Origin: Chryseosolibacter sp035628595
GTDB lineage: Bacteria > Bacteroidota > Bacteroidia > Cytophagales > Cyclobacteriaceae
Direction of reading: 5' to 3'
Assembly: GCA_035628595.1 (NCBI GenBank)
Contig: DASPJN010000031.1
Coordinates: 5,450-69,449 of the forward strand
Length of the DNA stretch: 64,000 bases
The position numbers and the translations under genes are program-made. This document shows, piece by piece, positions 8,488 through 17,305 of the stretch; position 1 is the first letter of the stretch; every line of letters starts with the position of its first letter. The notes under the pieces were generated by a model that worked only from the letters and a program-made list of their open reading frames with translations, made no database searches and had not been told where the DNA came from.

Positions 8488-10047
8488 GAGCAGATTCACG
8501 ACGGCTTCAGCACAGCGTTCACCATCCATCGCTGCCGACACGATTCCTCCCGCATATCCTGCCCCTTCTCCACACGGAAACAAATTTTTTATCTGGGGAT
8601 GCTGCAGAGTCTCTTTATCACGCGGGATGCGTACCGGCGACGAAGTGCGGCTTTCAACACCAATGATTTGCGCATCATTCGTTAGGTATCCTTTCATCTT
8701 CCTTCCAAAATCCCGGAAGCCCTGTCGCAAGGCATCAACGAGATACGCTGGCAAAACTTCACGCATATCAGTGGATGAGAGACCCGGCTGATATGAAGTT
8801 TCGAGAAGAGTTGTTGAAACTTTATTGTCAATAAAGTCGACAAGGCGCTGTGCAGGCGCAACCTGCGTTCCTCCCGCCACCTCACATGCCTTTCGCTCAA
8901 CAGAAGCCTGAAACTCCATAGCCGCGAGCGGTCCAAAATGCTCATTACCCTTAAAGTCGTCGGTCTCCACTGCAACTACGATTCCGGAGTTTGCAAATTT
9001 CGAATCCCGTCGCGACGGACTCATTCCATTGACGACAACTTCACCCGGAGCTGTTGCCGCCGGCACAATAAAACCTCCCGGACACATACAAAACGAAAAC
9101 ACACCACGCTGCTTACCATTCACACTCGCCTGATGAACGAGTGAATACGACGACGCCGGCAGATAAGGTCCGCGATCAACAGGGCAATGGTACTGAATCT
9201 GATCAATCAGCGTTTGAGCATGTTCAACCCTTACGCCAAGCGCGAAGGGTTTTTGCTCAATGAGTATTTTGTTATCGTAAAGCAAATGAAAAATGTCCCG
9301 GGCGGAGTGGCCAGTCGCAAGTATTGTCGCGCGGCCTTCGATTTTGTCGCCCTGCTGTGTAACGACTCCTTTGATTTCATCGCCTGCGATTACCAGGTCG
9401 GTGACTCTGGTGTCGAAATGAATTTCGCCGCCTGCGTTTATGATGCTTTCACGAAGCTCCGCCACAAGACGGGGTAATTTGTTTGTGCCAATATGTGGAT
9501 GTGCATCATAAGCGATGTCGTGCTTTGCGCCATGTGCGATCATGATCTCAAGAATTCTGTTTATATCGCCACGTTTCTTGGATCGCGTGTACAGCTTTCC
9601 ATCGGAGTAGGTGCCCGCACCACCTTCGCCAAAACAGTAATTCGAGTCGACATTTACAATGTGATCCTTGTTGATGGCCGCGAGATCCCTTCTCCTCGCC
9701 TGTACGTCTTTTCCGCGTTCAGCCACGATCGGCTTGTAGCCTAGTTCAATGAGACGGAGCGCGGCAAAAAGTCCGGCGGGTCCGCTGCCCACAACAACTA
9801 CCCGGTCGCGGTCAGTTACATTCTGGTAATTCTTTTCAGGCGCTTTTTCACTGAATGCCGACGCCTCGGTAACACTGCATTGAAACCGCACGACAACATT
9901 TCGTGATCGCGCATCGATGGATCGCTTCAACGGTGTTACTTGAATACTCCCGTCAGAAGGTAATTTCAATTTTTCATAGAGAACCGCCGGAAAACGAGAC
10001 TCGTCAAAAGCCTCTTGCGGAGAAAGTGTAAGCTCAACAATTTTCAT
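8476..10047 (-). CDS. NAD(P)/FAD-dependent oxidoreductase (COG2509-type)
   Basis: Cytoplasmic flavoprotein of the family annotated as FAD-dependent dehydrogenase. About 80 N-terminal residues form a small alpha/beta domain. Next comes the dinucleotide fold VVVVGSGPAGLFAALRLIE with GSGPAG at 87-92, then the family motif CFGEGGAGTYSDGKLYTR (138-155). Later come ATILATGHSARDIF and, near the C-terminus, FPCGEGAGYAGGIVSAAMDG for FAD binding. The CMCPGGFIVPAA motif is also typical. Its substrate is not known in the family. At 523 residues it is full length. It appears monocistronic. Confidence 0.9.
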   Translation of the reverse strand: MKIVELTLSPQEAFDESRFPAVLYEKLKLPSDGSIQVTPLKRSIDARSRNVVVRFQCSVTEASAFSEKAPEKNYQNVTDRDRVVVVGSGPAGLFAALRLIELGYKPIVAERGKDVQARRRDLAAINKDHIVNVDSNYCFGEGGAGTYSDGKLYTRSKKRGDINRILEIMIAHGAKHDIAYDAHPHIGTNKLPRLVAELRESIINAGGEIHFDTRVTDLVIAGDEIKGVVTQQGDKIEGRATILATGHSARDIFHLLYDNKILIEQKPFALGVRVEHAQTLIDQIQYHCPVDRGPYLPASSYSLVHQASVNGKQRGVFSFCMCPGGFIVPAATAPGEVVVNGMSPSRRDSKFANSGIVVAVETDDFKGNEHFGPLAAMEFQASVERKACEVAGGTQVAPAQRLVDFIDNKVSTTLLETSYQPGLSSTDMREVLPAYLVDALRQGFRDFGRKMKGYLTNDAQIIGVESRTSSPVRIPRDKETLQHPQIKNLFPCGEGAGYAGGIVSAAMDGERCAEAVVNLLKKK

Positions 10048-10128
10048 AGATCTGAAAGGTATTTATCCTTTTATGATTCTGAACAAACTGGTTATGAACA
10101 AAGATAGTAATGAAACTGATCGGCAACC

Positions 10129-11967
10129 TTATCGGAATGAGAAAACCCGTCCGAAATTAAACCCGAAGTTAAAGCCAGTGGAAACAGTCGATTGGTTTAC
10201 ATTCTCAAAATATGATTGGTGATTTGCATCCACATCGAAAACACGGAACCCCAGGTTGGCGGAAATAAACACGTCGATGGTGAAGCCTTCACCATTATTT
10301 TTTTTCATAAGGCGATACCCAAGTATTGGCCCATACTCCACCCGTTGCTCGGATGCGCCAAACGTGTAAACATCCATGGCTCCGGGCGCGATCGGCTCGT
10401 TGATGAAATGTGCGTGATTTGTAAACCGCAGTTCGTGCCCGAAGTACCACAAGTCAGATTTGACCTGGTTGTAAAACTTCTGCTTCATGGCAATTGAATA
10501 GCCACGCCTGTAACGTTCACCTGCCGGAATATTACCGTCAGCGGTGAAGAACGGATCGCGTAGGCCCGTGAATTCAAATTCATGTCCTAAACGTTCCTGG
10601 AAATAAAACTCAACACTGACAGGAAGCTTCCCAGTAAACGTAAGCACCGGGTTAGTGGCGAGTATCACACCGCGAAATTCATTAAACCGTGCGTCGAAGT
10701 AAGTCATCTTCCGACGTGTGCTCGAACCTTTTCCTGATGACGAATTCTCTGCGAGGGATGTAATCTCGTCCGAGAGTTTTTTGTCATCGTAGAACGGTCG
10801 ATAATATCCGGAAAGATTGCCATCGTTCTCATAAATTTCCCATGTACCTGTCTTCGTGTCGCCATCGATAGCTCCCTTCGTTTGAAGACCTCCGTTTTTG
10901 TAATAGCCAAAATACGTACCCTTGCCATTGCTGTATTCACACTCGCCTTCTTTCACGCCGTCTTCGTAGAAGTACTCCCATTTTCCTTCCTTCTTGTCTT
11001 GAATAATTTTTCCTTTCACCTTAAGCTTTCCACTCGCATAATACTCGCGATACTCACCAACACCTTTTTCGTATGTGATCTCGCTTTTTACCTTTCCGTC
11101 TGGCGAATACGTTTTCCAATAACCGGATTTTTGTCCGGCAGAAGAGTATGCTGACGTCCCTGACAACTGCCCGTTGTCGAAATAATATTCCCAGTCTCCT
11201 ACCGGGATATCATTCTCATATCTTCCCCGCGACGCCGTTTTACCTGTCGAATGATAGTCGATCCATTCGCCATTCTTTTTTCCATTCGCATATTCACCCT
11301 CTGAGTAAATGGTTCCATCTTCTGCAAAGAAACGCCAGTGGCCTACATTCCTTTGTCCCACACGCGGCCCTTCCGATAGCACTTTTCCAGAGTGGTAGAA
11401 TTCTGTAAACGTTCCGTGATCATCGATGTAGTCGATCTCACCTTTCAGCACCCCGTCTTCGAAATATGATTTCCATAGTCCGCTTCGTTTGTTGTTCTTG
11501 TACTCGCCGATGTCCTTGACCTGGCCATTTTCATAGTAGCTCTTCCACTCACCTTCGCGGTTCTTCCCGTTGATATAACCATCCATACTCTTCTGGCCGC
11601 TTTCATAGAAGTATTCCCACAAACCATAGTTGGCATTGTGCCGAAGAATACCACGCATTTTCAGATTGCCGGTTTCATAAAAGAACTCCCATACCCCGGT
11701 CGTTTCGTTGTTGGTGAACTGCCCCTTTGATTCTACGTTGCCGTTTAGGAAATAAGAGATGTATCGTCCGTGAAGGATATTCCGGATCGTGTCTTTTACT
11801 ACGTAGACCTCTTTTAGATTTTTCTTCTCACGGTCGTGATAGGTCTGACGTGTAAAACCCTGGCCGAGCAAATTCAGCGAAAGCAAGCACAGTATCAGCG
11901 TTGGTAGACCTATTCTTTTCACCAGCAGGTAGTTGGTATTTTGTAAAGTTACCAAAAATCTGGTCAA
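10129..11967 (-). CDS. MORN_2 (YwqK-like) repeat protein with a C-terminal outer-membrane barrel-like domain
   Basis: A hydrophobic signal segment (PTLILCLLSLNLLGQG) is followed by about 14 tandem repeats of 22-24 residues of the form GxWxxYYxxGxxxxxGxY, for example GEWKSYYENGQVKDIGEY, from about 60 to 400. The last 200 residues have no repeats. They alternate aromatic and polar residues and end FGFNFGRVFSFR, like an outer-membrane beta-barrel. A GTG start at 11922 (597 residues) would put the signal peptide at the N-terminus and may be the real one. It is probably exported, with the repeats in the periplasm or at the surface. Function is unknown; the repeats are protein-interaction scaffolds elsewhere. 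Confidence 0.78.
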   Translation of the reverse strand: MTRFLVTLQNTNYLLVKRIGLPTLILCLLSLNLLGQGFTRQTYHDREKKNLKEVYVVKDTIRNILHGRYISYFLNGNVESKGQFTNNETTGVWEFFYETGNLKMRGILRHNANYGLWEYFYESGQKSMDGYINGKNREGEWKSYYENGQVKDIGEYKNNKRSGLWKSYFEDGVLKGEIDYIDDHGTFTEFYHSGKVLSEGPRVGQRNVGHWRFFAEDGTIYSEGEYANGKKNGEWIDYHSTGKTASRGRYENDIPVGDWEYYFDNGQLSGTSAYSSAGQKSGYWKTYSPDGKVKSEITYEKGVGEYREYYASGKLKVKGKIIQDKKEGKWEYFYEDGVKEGECEYSNGKGTYFGYYKNGGLQTKGAIDGDTKTGTWEIYENDGNLSGYYRPFYDDKKLSDEITSLAENSSSGKGSSTRRKMTYFDARFNEFRGVILATNPVLTFTGKLPVSVEFYFQERLGHEFEFTGLRDPFFTADGNIPAGERYRRGYSIAMKQKFYNQVKSDLWYFGHELRFTNHAHFINEPIAPGAMDVYTFGASEQRVEYGPILGYRLMKKNNGEGFTIDVFISANLGFRVFDVDANHQSYFENVNQSTVSTGFNFGFNFGRVFSFR

Positions 11968-12097
11968 TGCAGGAGGTCAATCCCAACAGGGAATCCTGGT
12001 CTTCATCGCTTTAATCTTCGAAGATCGAAATCGTTAACCTGCATTCTCAGATCTCTTTTTGGCTAAGTAAAATTAATCCAAAGCAGAGACTAACTAT

Positions 12098-13066
12098 CTA
12101 TGAATCCTGCTGCAACACATTCCTTTTAACCGCCGCTGATCCCCACTCCTCTTTTTCTTTTTCGGTCCATAATTCAGGAAAGAACATACGACGCTGAAAT
12201 CGTGGTGGAAGGTATTTTGTCCAGTTGGTGCCACCGGTAGCCTTTATGTCTTCCGGATCTTTTTTCAGATACCTTCCGGCAGATTTCAAATGCGCCAACG
12301 GCCAATAAACATTCACGTAAGTATCGTATTCTTTCAATTTAGCAATGATCGCATCGCGTGTTGGAGAGTCGGCGAAGTTCTTTGTGAAGACACTGTGAAG
12401 ATTGTTAGCCTGGTACTTCACAGCCGCATCGTAGAATTCACTCATATAGCGGTTTTCGAACTGGATCAGAGTCAGTGTTTTTTTTCCGGTAGCCAGGTCA
12501 GTCGCGCCGTTCTTCCAATAAATATTCTCAAGCTGCGATTTCAGATCCGCGCTTCTTAACTTTTCGCGCTCGTGCTCCGCAACCAGGTTGCTTAGCTCGG
12601 TCGACGCTATTTCAATAAACCTGTACTGCGCAGACTGGAATCCACTTGCGGGCAGCAGCGCCATCCTGAATTTCAGGAACTGCTCTTTTTCCATGCCCGT
12701 GACCATAATCTCAAATGAACTTTCAAGATTCTGGAAGTAGCGGATGATCCGTTCCAGCCTTGCGACAAAGAATCCCTCGTCAATATTCTCGCGTGTCGAA
12801 ATTTGTTCTAACTCCAGCATCACGAGCTTAAAATATAATTCTGTAATCTGATGATATACAATAAAAACTTTCTCGTCAGGGAAACTTGTCTTGGGATTCT
12901 GCAGACTTAATAATGTGTCGAGGTGAACATAATCCCAATAAGTTAAATAATCAGAATAAAGCAGACCGTCGAGGTAGGACGACAGATCCTGGCCCATGTA
13001 ATCGTATTTTGCCTGCAATTTTTTCAATTGCTCCATTAATTGTTGGTCTACCGTGTTTTCTGCCAT
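12098..13066 (-). CDS. kynA: Tryptophan 2,3-dioxygenase family protein
   Basis: Haem enzyme family that opens the indole ring of tryptophan to N-formylkynurenine, the first step of the kynurenine route. The sequence shows the distal-site signature FIVYHQITELYFKLVMLE (His72), ALLPASGFQSAQYR, a likely haem-ligand histidine in WPLAHLKSAGRYL (about 259), and GGTNWTKYLPPRFQRR. Its 322 residues are a little longer than classic bacterial TDOs (about 280). The sequence is divergent, so a related substrate is possible. It diverges from the acyl-CoA dehydrogenase with a 72-base spacer. No kynureninase or formamidase is in the window. Confidence 0.85.
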   Translation of the reverse strand: MAENTVDQQLMEQLKKLQAKYDYMGQDLSSYLDGLLYSDYLTYWDYVHLDTLLSLQNPKTSFPDEKVFIVYHQITELYFKLVMLELEQISTRENIDEGFFVARLERIIRYFQNLESSFEIMVTGMEKEQFLKFRMALLPASGFQSAQYRFIEIASTELSNLVAEHEREKLRSADLKSQLENIYWKNGATDLATGKKTLTLIQFENRYMSEFYDAAVKYQANNLHSVFTKNFADSPTRDAIIAKLKEYDTYVNVYWPLAHLKSAGRYLKKDPEDIKATGGTNWTKYLPPRFQRRMFFPELWTEKEKEEWGSAAVKRNVLQQDS

Positions 13067-13075
13067 TGAAATCGA

Positions 13076-13107
13076 TTGAAATAAATCTTAATACTTGATT
13101 AACTTTG
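13076..13107 (+). promoter_or_regulatory. Bacteroidota-type promoter for the acyl-CoA dehydrogenase
   Basis: TTG at 13076-13078, a 21-base spacer, and TAACTTTG at 13100-13107, matching TTG-N19-21-TAnnTTTG. The ATG lies 31 bases downstream. The upstream element overlaps the start region of the divergent dioxygenase gene. Confidence 0.75.
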
Positions 13108-13138
13108 CGGGCAAGTTAAAGGAATAATCGAAAATTAT

Positions 13139-14362
13139 ATGCCAGCATCAACCGCAACCGCTGAATCAAAGGTCAAAAAGTCAATGAAACAGGATGTTTA
13201 TGAGCAGCCTGATTTTTACGCAATCGACGATCTGCTAACAGAAGAACACAAGCTGATCAGAAGTTCCATCCGCGATTTTGTAAAACGCGAAATATCTCCA
13301 AACATTGAAGACTGGGCACAGCGCGCGCATTTTCCATATGAGATCGTTAAAAAGTTCGGTGATGTTGGTGCTTTTGGTCCAACGATTCCGACGCAATACG
13401 GTGGTGGCGGTATGGATTACATTTCTTACGGAATCCTCATGCAGGAGATCGAAAGAGGTGACTCCGGTATGCGATCAACAGCATCCGTTCAAGGATCACT
13501 TGTGATGTATCCGATTTATAAATTCGGTAGCGAAGAACAACGGAAGAAATATTTACCAAAGCTTGCATCTGGCGAGTGGCTCGGTTGCTTCGGCTTGACA
13601 GAACCTGACCACGGTTCAAACCCAGGCGGTATGGTCACCAACTTCAAAGACATGGGTGATCATTATCTGCTGAACGGAGCAAAGATGTGGATCTCCAATT
13701 CACCGCGCGCAGATGTTGCCGTAGTGTGGGCGAAGAATGAAGCCGGACGTATTCACGGTTTGATCGTTGAACGTGGAATGGCTGGATTTTCCACTCCGGA
13801 AACGCATGGCAAATGGTCGCTACGCGCAAGTACGACCGGTGAACTTGTGTTTGATAATGTTAAAGTTCCGAAAGAAAATATCCTTCCGGGAAAAAGCGGC
13901 CTGGGCGCACCGCTGATGTGTCTTGATTCTGCGCGTTATGGTATCGCGTGGGGCGCGATCGGCGCAGCGATGGATTGCTATGACTCTGCGAGACGTTACT
14001 CAATGGAACGTATTCAATTCGGTAAACCGATTGGTTCTTTTCAGCTTGTGCAAAAAAAGCTTGCTGAGATGTTAAGCGAGATCACAAAAGCACAACTTCT
14101 CAACTGGAGACTTGGAATATTGATGAATGAGGGCAAGGCGACGACTGCACAGATCTCATTGGCAAAACGCAATAACGTTCACGTTGCGCTTGAGATCGCG
14201 CGTGAGGCAAGACAAATACATGGTGGTATGGGCATTACAGGAGAATATCCGATCATGCGTCACATGATGAATCTCGAATCAGTTGTGACCTATGAAGGAA
14301 CACATGACATCCACTTGCTGATTCTTGGTAATCACATTACTGGAATTTCGGCGTTCGTTTAG
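13139..14362 (+). CDS. gcdH: Acyl-CoA dehydrogenase, glutaryl-CoA dehydrogenase type
   Basis: FAD enzyme that oxidises an acyl-CoA; the motifs point to glutaryl-CoA dehydrogenase, which oxidatively decarboxylates glutaryl-CoA to crotonyl-CoA. Diagnostic segments are RSTASVQGSLVMYPIYKFGS, WLGCFGLTEPDHGSNPGGM (FAD site), MERIQFGKPIGSFQLVQKKL and TYEGTHDIHLLILGNHITG. In the last of these Glu386 is the expected catalytic base. At 407 residues it is normal for the subgroup. The product joins lysine or tryptophan degradation, which fits the divergent tryptophan dioxygenase. A hairpin repeat, not a classic terminator, follows it. Confidence 0.9.
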   Translation: MPASTATAESKVKKSMKQDVYEQPDFYAIDDLLTEEHKLIRSSIRDFVKREISPNIEDWAQRAHFPYEIVKKFGDVGAFGPTIPTQYGGGGMDYISYGILMQEIERGDSGMRSTASVQGSLVMYPIYKFGSEEQRKKYLPKLASGEWLGCFGLTEPDHGSNPGGMVTNFKDMGDHYLLNGAKMWISNSPRADVAVVWAKNEAGRIHGLIVERGMAGFSTPETHGKWSLRASTTGELVFDNVKVPKENILPGKSGLGAPLMCLDSARYGIAWGAIGAAMDCYDSARRYSMERIQFGKPIGSFQLVQKKLAEMLSEITKAQLLNWRLGILMNEGKATTAQISLAKRNNVHVALEIAREARQIHGGMGITGEYPIMRHMMNLESVVTYEGTHDIHLLILGNHITGISAFV

Positions 14363-14381
14363 AACGAAAGGTTTAAAGTTT

Positions 14382-14417
14382 AAAGTTCAAAGTTGGGAGC
14401 ATCCGGCTTTGAACTTT
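14382..14417. repeat. 11-bp inverted repeat with a heptad-type AT-rich repeat
   Basis: AAAGTTCAAAG (14382-14392) and its exact reverse complement CTTTGAACTTT (14407-14417) flank a 14-base loop. The left arm continues upstream as tandem TTTAAAG units from 14370. The reverse complement of 14371-14392 matches 34686-34707 at all but one position. It could act as a weak terminator between two convergent genes. Confidence 0.6.
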
Positions 14418-14437
14418 ATGTAGAACCGCACCTGATA

Positions 14438-14728
14438 TTAGCGAGGAATTTTTCGCGGACTTTGTCGAACATCAAAGAATGTAAGAATGATAATTTTGAA
14501 GCCTTTAACACGATAGAATACTTTCGTCTGTTTCGTGAGCTGAAATCCCCGAATTTGCTTATCAGGCATCTCAACCGTTCCAATCTCTGGAAACTCCTCC
14601 AATAGGTCGAAAAAATGAAAAGTCTTCTCTTCAAAAACTACGGCCGCTTTTTCTCCCCAGGTGTTATGGATGTGTGCTCTAATTGACTGTAGGGTATTAA
14701 CAGCTCTTTTCGTGAGCGTTATTGTCAT
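14438..14728 (-). CDS. RelE/ParE-family toxin
   Basis: Toxin of a type II toxin-antitoxin pair, 96 residues. It shows the ParE-like layout: an N-terminal beta strand and helix (ITLTKRAVNTLQSIRAHIHNTW), EEFPEIGTVEMPDKQIRGFQL, then the C-terminal strands TKVFYRVKGFKIIILTFFDVRQSP. The central EFPEIG and the final FFDVRQSP are family hallmarks. Its ATG overlaps the antitoxin stop by four bases, the usual translational coupling. Whether it targets gyrase (ParE) or mRNA (RelE) cannot be told from the sequence. The frame is intact. Confidence 0.82.
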   Translation of the reverse strand: MTITLTKRAVNTLQSIRAHIHNTWGEKAAVVFEEKTFHFFDLLEEFPEIGTVEMPDKQIRGFQLTKQTKVFYRVKGFKIIILTFFDVRQSPRKIPR

Positions 14729-14958
14729 GATGGCCTTTTAAACACTTGATCTCCCGGTACAAGATTTTTCTCATCTTCAGATTCCTCATACGCTAAAAAT
14801 ACTTCGCGTTGCTGCTCTTCTGATAGAGTAGCCCAAAGGTCCCCTGCTTTGCTATTCTCCCTAACTTTTAGAAAATCGTAAATACTTCTAAGGAAGATCT
14901 CATCCTGAATCTTATCAACTATTTTGTGGATATGCGCCTTTAGCTCAATTGTTCCCAT
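14725..14958 (-). CDS. Antitoxin partner of the ParE-like toxin
   Basis: A 77-residue acidic protein immediately upstream of the toxin, with a four-base ATGA overlap. The N-terminal part (ELKAHIHKIVDKIQDEIFLRSIYDFL) is helical, and the C-terminal part (LSEEQQREVFLAYEESEDEKNLV) resembles the toxin-wrapping tail of Bacteroidota addiction-module antitoxins. No classic ribbon-helix-helix or HTH motif is obvious. Gene order (antitoxin first) and size support the call. It would neutralise the toxin and may repress the operon. Confidence 0.75.
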   Translation of the reverse strand: MGTIELKAHIHKIVDKIQDEIFLRSIYDFLKVRENSKAGDLWATLSEEQQREVFLAYEESEDEKNLVPGDQVFKRPS

Positions 14959-15060
14959 ACTAAAATCAATTTTTTAAATTTACGAATATTAAACAATTGT
15001 TTTTGCGGCAAATCATGTACAAAATACGCATGACGAGAGAGCTATATTTTGCCTATCGCA

Positions 15061-16146
15061 CTACTCAACATATGCCGTAATCGTAACCCTTTGAACAGGA
15101 TTTCGCGGATCATTCGAGTATACAGTGATCGCTTTGGTTTGCGTTCCTTTTTTATCCTGTGGATCGAATTCAACTTTAATGGTTCCTGATTGTCCGGCTT
15201 TCACAGTGGTGTTTTTTGCAGCGCCGCGGATACACGTACAATTTCCCTGGACAGCTTTCACCAGAAGGTCCGTCCTTCCCGTATTCATAAATGATACTTC
15301 CCGTACAACTGTCGTCTTCGGATTAACGCGACCAAGATCAATTGATGTTTCATTCAATTTAAGCACGGGCGCTTTATTGAAATCCTCAGCAGATAGCTGC
15401 GGAAAATAATCTTCGATCGTTGCAAAAACCGAAAAAGACTTTACTGGATTTTCGACATCGTCTGTTGTAAACTCAATGTTATCCGACTGAAAACCATATT
15501 GATTTTTCACTCCTCCGTTATAGCTCACTTTGATAATTCCTTTCCCTCCTGCCGGGATTGTTGCAGGCTGAACATCCACATTAATATGTGATGGAGCAAC
15601 GATTTTTGTCGTCATGTTTACCGGTTTCAATCCGCCATTGATGACCGTAAATTCCTTTACCGCGTTCTCGTCTTTCAAAAACACTTTGCCCATATTGAAC
15701 GAGGACGACTTGAGTTTCAGACTTCCATTCTCCACTGTGAATCCTGTGTCATCAACATTGGCTTCGGTGTCGGTCGAAACCTGCCCTTTGATTTGCAACA
15801 CAACAGGACTTGCATCGATATCGGTTGTTACTGTCAGTGACTTGTTAAAGTAACCTGGCCTTCCACGCGGATCAAAGGTAGCTTGTATGAATCCCGTCTT
15901 GCCAGGTTGAATAAGATCCTTTGTCCAACCAGGCGTAGTGCATCCACAACTAGGCTGCACATTCAATATCTTCACCGGCCGCTGGCTTGTGTTTGTAAAG
16001 AGGAATTCATGCGTTACCGCTCCCTTTTCTTCATAGATCGTCCCGAAATCAAATGTTTCTTCCCTGAATTGAAGTTGTTTGACTTGCTGGGCATTGACAC
16101 TGGCAATTGTTGAAATGAGGAGGAAGAAAATGGAGAGATATTTCAT
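15061..16146 (-). CDS. Exported protein with DUF1573 repeats
   Basis: The start at 16146 (361 residues) gives a clean signal peptide, MKYLSIFFLLISTIASVNAQ. The longer frame to 16230 adds an unlikely leader and overlaps the trpS promoter region. The mature part has two clear DUF1573 immunoglobulin-like modules. The first is about 25-130 (EETFDFGTIYEEKGAVTHEF, then QPSCGCTTPGW). The last is about 265-361 (ETSIDLGRVNPKTTVVREV, then VQGNCTCIRGAAK). A related beta domain lies between them. The Cys-Gly-Cys motif after each strand pair is the domain hallmark. Function is unknown; such proteins are common in Bacteroidota envelopes. Confidence 0.85.
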   Translation of the reverse strand: MKYLSIFFLLISTIASVNAQQVKQLQFREETFDFGTIYEEKGAVTHEFLFTNTSQRPVKILNVQPSCGCTTPGWTKDLIQPGKTGFIQATFDPRGRPGYFNKSLTVTTDIDASPVVLQIKGQVSTDTEANVDDTGFTVENGSLKLKSSSFNMGKVFLKDENAVKEFTVINGGLKPVNMTTKIVAPSHINVDVQPATIPAGGKGIIKVSYNGGVKNQYGFQSDNIEFTTDDVENPVKSFSVFATIEDYFPQLSAEDFNKAPVLKLNETSIDLGRVNPKTTVVREVSFMNTGRTDLLVKAVQGNCTCIRGAAKNTTVKAGQSGTIKVEFDPQDKKGTQTKAITVYSNDPRNPVQRVTITAYVE

Positions 16147-16250
16147 TCGATAAAGCTTAAACCGCAAATTTAACGAAAGAAGGCGCCAATTAATTTCATT
16201 GAAGAGGCAATTCTCGGTTGTTTGTAACATTTTATTTTCTTTGCATCATT

Positions 16251-17222
16251 ATGGCAAGAATACTAACCGGCATTCAGAGCAGTGGCCGACCTCATTTGGG
16301 TAATTTGCTCGGTGCGATTGTTCCGGCAATTAAACTTTCCCAACAACCGGGTAACGAATCACTCTTCTTCATCGCCGATCTTCACTCTCTAACGACCATT
16401 AAAGATGCTGAAACACGTGTCGCGAATGTGCGGGCAGTAGCAGCAGCGTGGCTTGCTTTTGGATTTGACATCGAGAAGAATTTTCTCTACCGGCAATCAC
16501 ACATTCCTGAAGTGTGTGAACTCACCTGGTATCTGAACTGCCTCACGCCTTTTCCCATGCTGGCGAATGCCCATTCATTCAAGGACAAATCGGAAAAGCT
16601 CGCAGATGTTAACGCAGGCTTGTTTACATATCCGGTGCTGATGACTGCCGACATTATTTTGTATGACGCTCAGTTTGTTCCTGTCGGTAAAGATCAGCGA
16701 CAACATCTGGAAATGGCGCGTGACATTGCAGCAGCATTCAATAACCAGTACGGTGAAACCTTTGTATTGCCCGAAGCGAAAATCGAAGAGCATGTGATGA
16801 CAATTCCGGGAACCGACGGACAAAAAATGAGCAAGTCGTACGGAAATATTATCGACATCTTTTTACCCGACAAAGAGCTTCGCAAGCAGGTTATGTCGAT
16901 TGTCACTGATAGCACGCCACTGGAAGCACCAAAGAATCCGGACACGGACAACGTATTTGCTATTTACAGTTTGCTCGCGACTGAAGAAGAAAAACAACAG
17001 CTTCGTACTAAATACCTCGCAGGTAATTTCGGTTATGGTCATGCGAAACAGGAACTATATGAGTTGATTGTGAAAAAGTTTTCGAAGGAGAGAGAAGCGT
17101 TTAACTTCTTCATCAGCAACACAGGTGAACTCGACAAAAAATTGGAGCAGGGCGAAGCCAAGGCAAGAATAATTGCGCGGGAAGTCCTTGCGCGCGTCCG
17201 CGGGAAGGTTGGTTTTGCGTGA
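16251..17222 (+). CDS. trpS: Tryptophanyl-tRNA synthetase
   Basis: Class I aminoacyl-tRNA synthetase that charges tRNA-Trp. With ATG at 16251 the protein is 323 residues and opens MARILTGIQSSGRPHLGNLL. HLGN (15-18) is the HIGH-type signature and KMSKS is at 192-196. ADLHSLTT, MTADIILYDAQFVPVGKDQ and the C-terminal helical anticodon domain are all present. An upstream in-frame start at 16218 would add MFVTFYFLCII, which is not family-like. It is divergent from the DUF1573 gene. Confidence 0.96.
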   Translation: MARILTGIQSSGRPHLGNLLGAIVPAIKLSQQPGNESLFFIADLHSLTTIKDAETRVANVRAVAAAWLAFGFDIEKNFLYRQSHIPEVCELTWYLNCLTPFPMLANAHSFKDKSEKLADVNAGLFTYPVLMTADIILYDAQFVPVGKDQRQHLEMARDIAAAFNNQYGETFVLPEAKIEEHVMTIPGTDGQKMSKSYGNIIDIFLPDKELRKQVMSIVTDSTPLEAPKNPDTDNVFAIYSLLATEEEKQQLRTKYLAGNFGYGHAKQELYELIVKKFSKEREAFNFFISNTGELDKKLEQGEAKARIIAREVLARVRGKVGFA

Positions 17223-17305
17223 CGGTGAGGAGTATTCTGATAATCTGATTATTCATGCTTAACCAGCTGCTATATCCATAAATCGAAGTTTTGTATCTTT
17301 ACTTT

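Noticed and set aside
14393..14634. Two overlapping ORFs of about 70 codons on opposite strands
   Set aside because: They overlap the ParE-like toxin gene in other frames and show no family character.
16147..16230. N-terminal extension of the DUF1573 protein
   Set aside because: It would bury the signal peptide and runs to within 20 bases of the trpS start.
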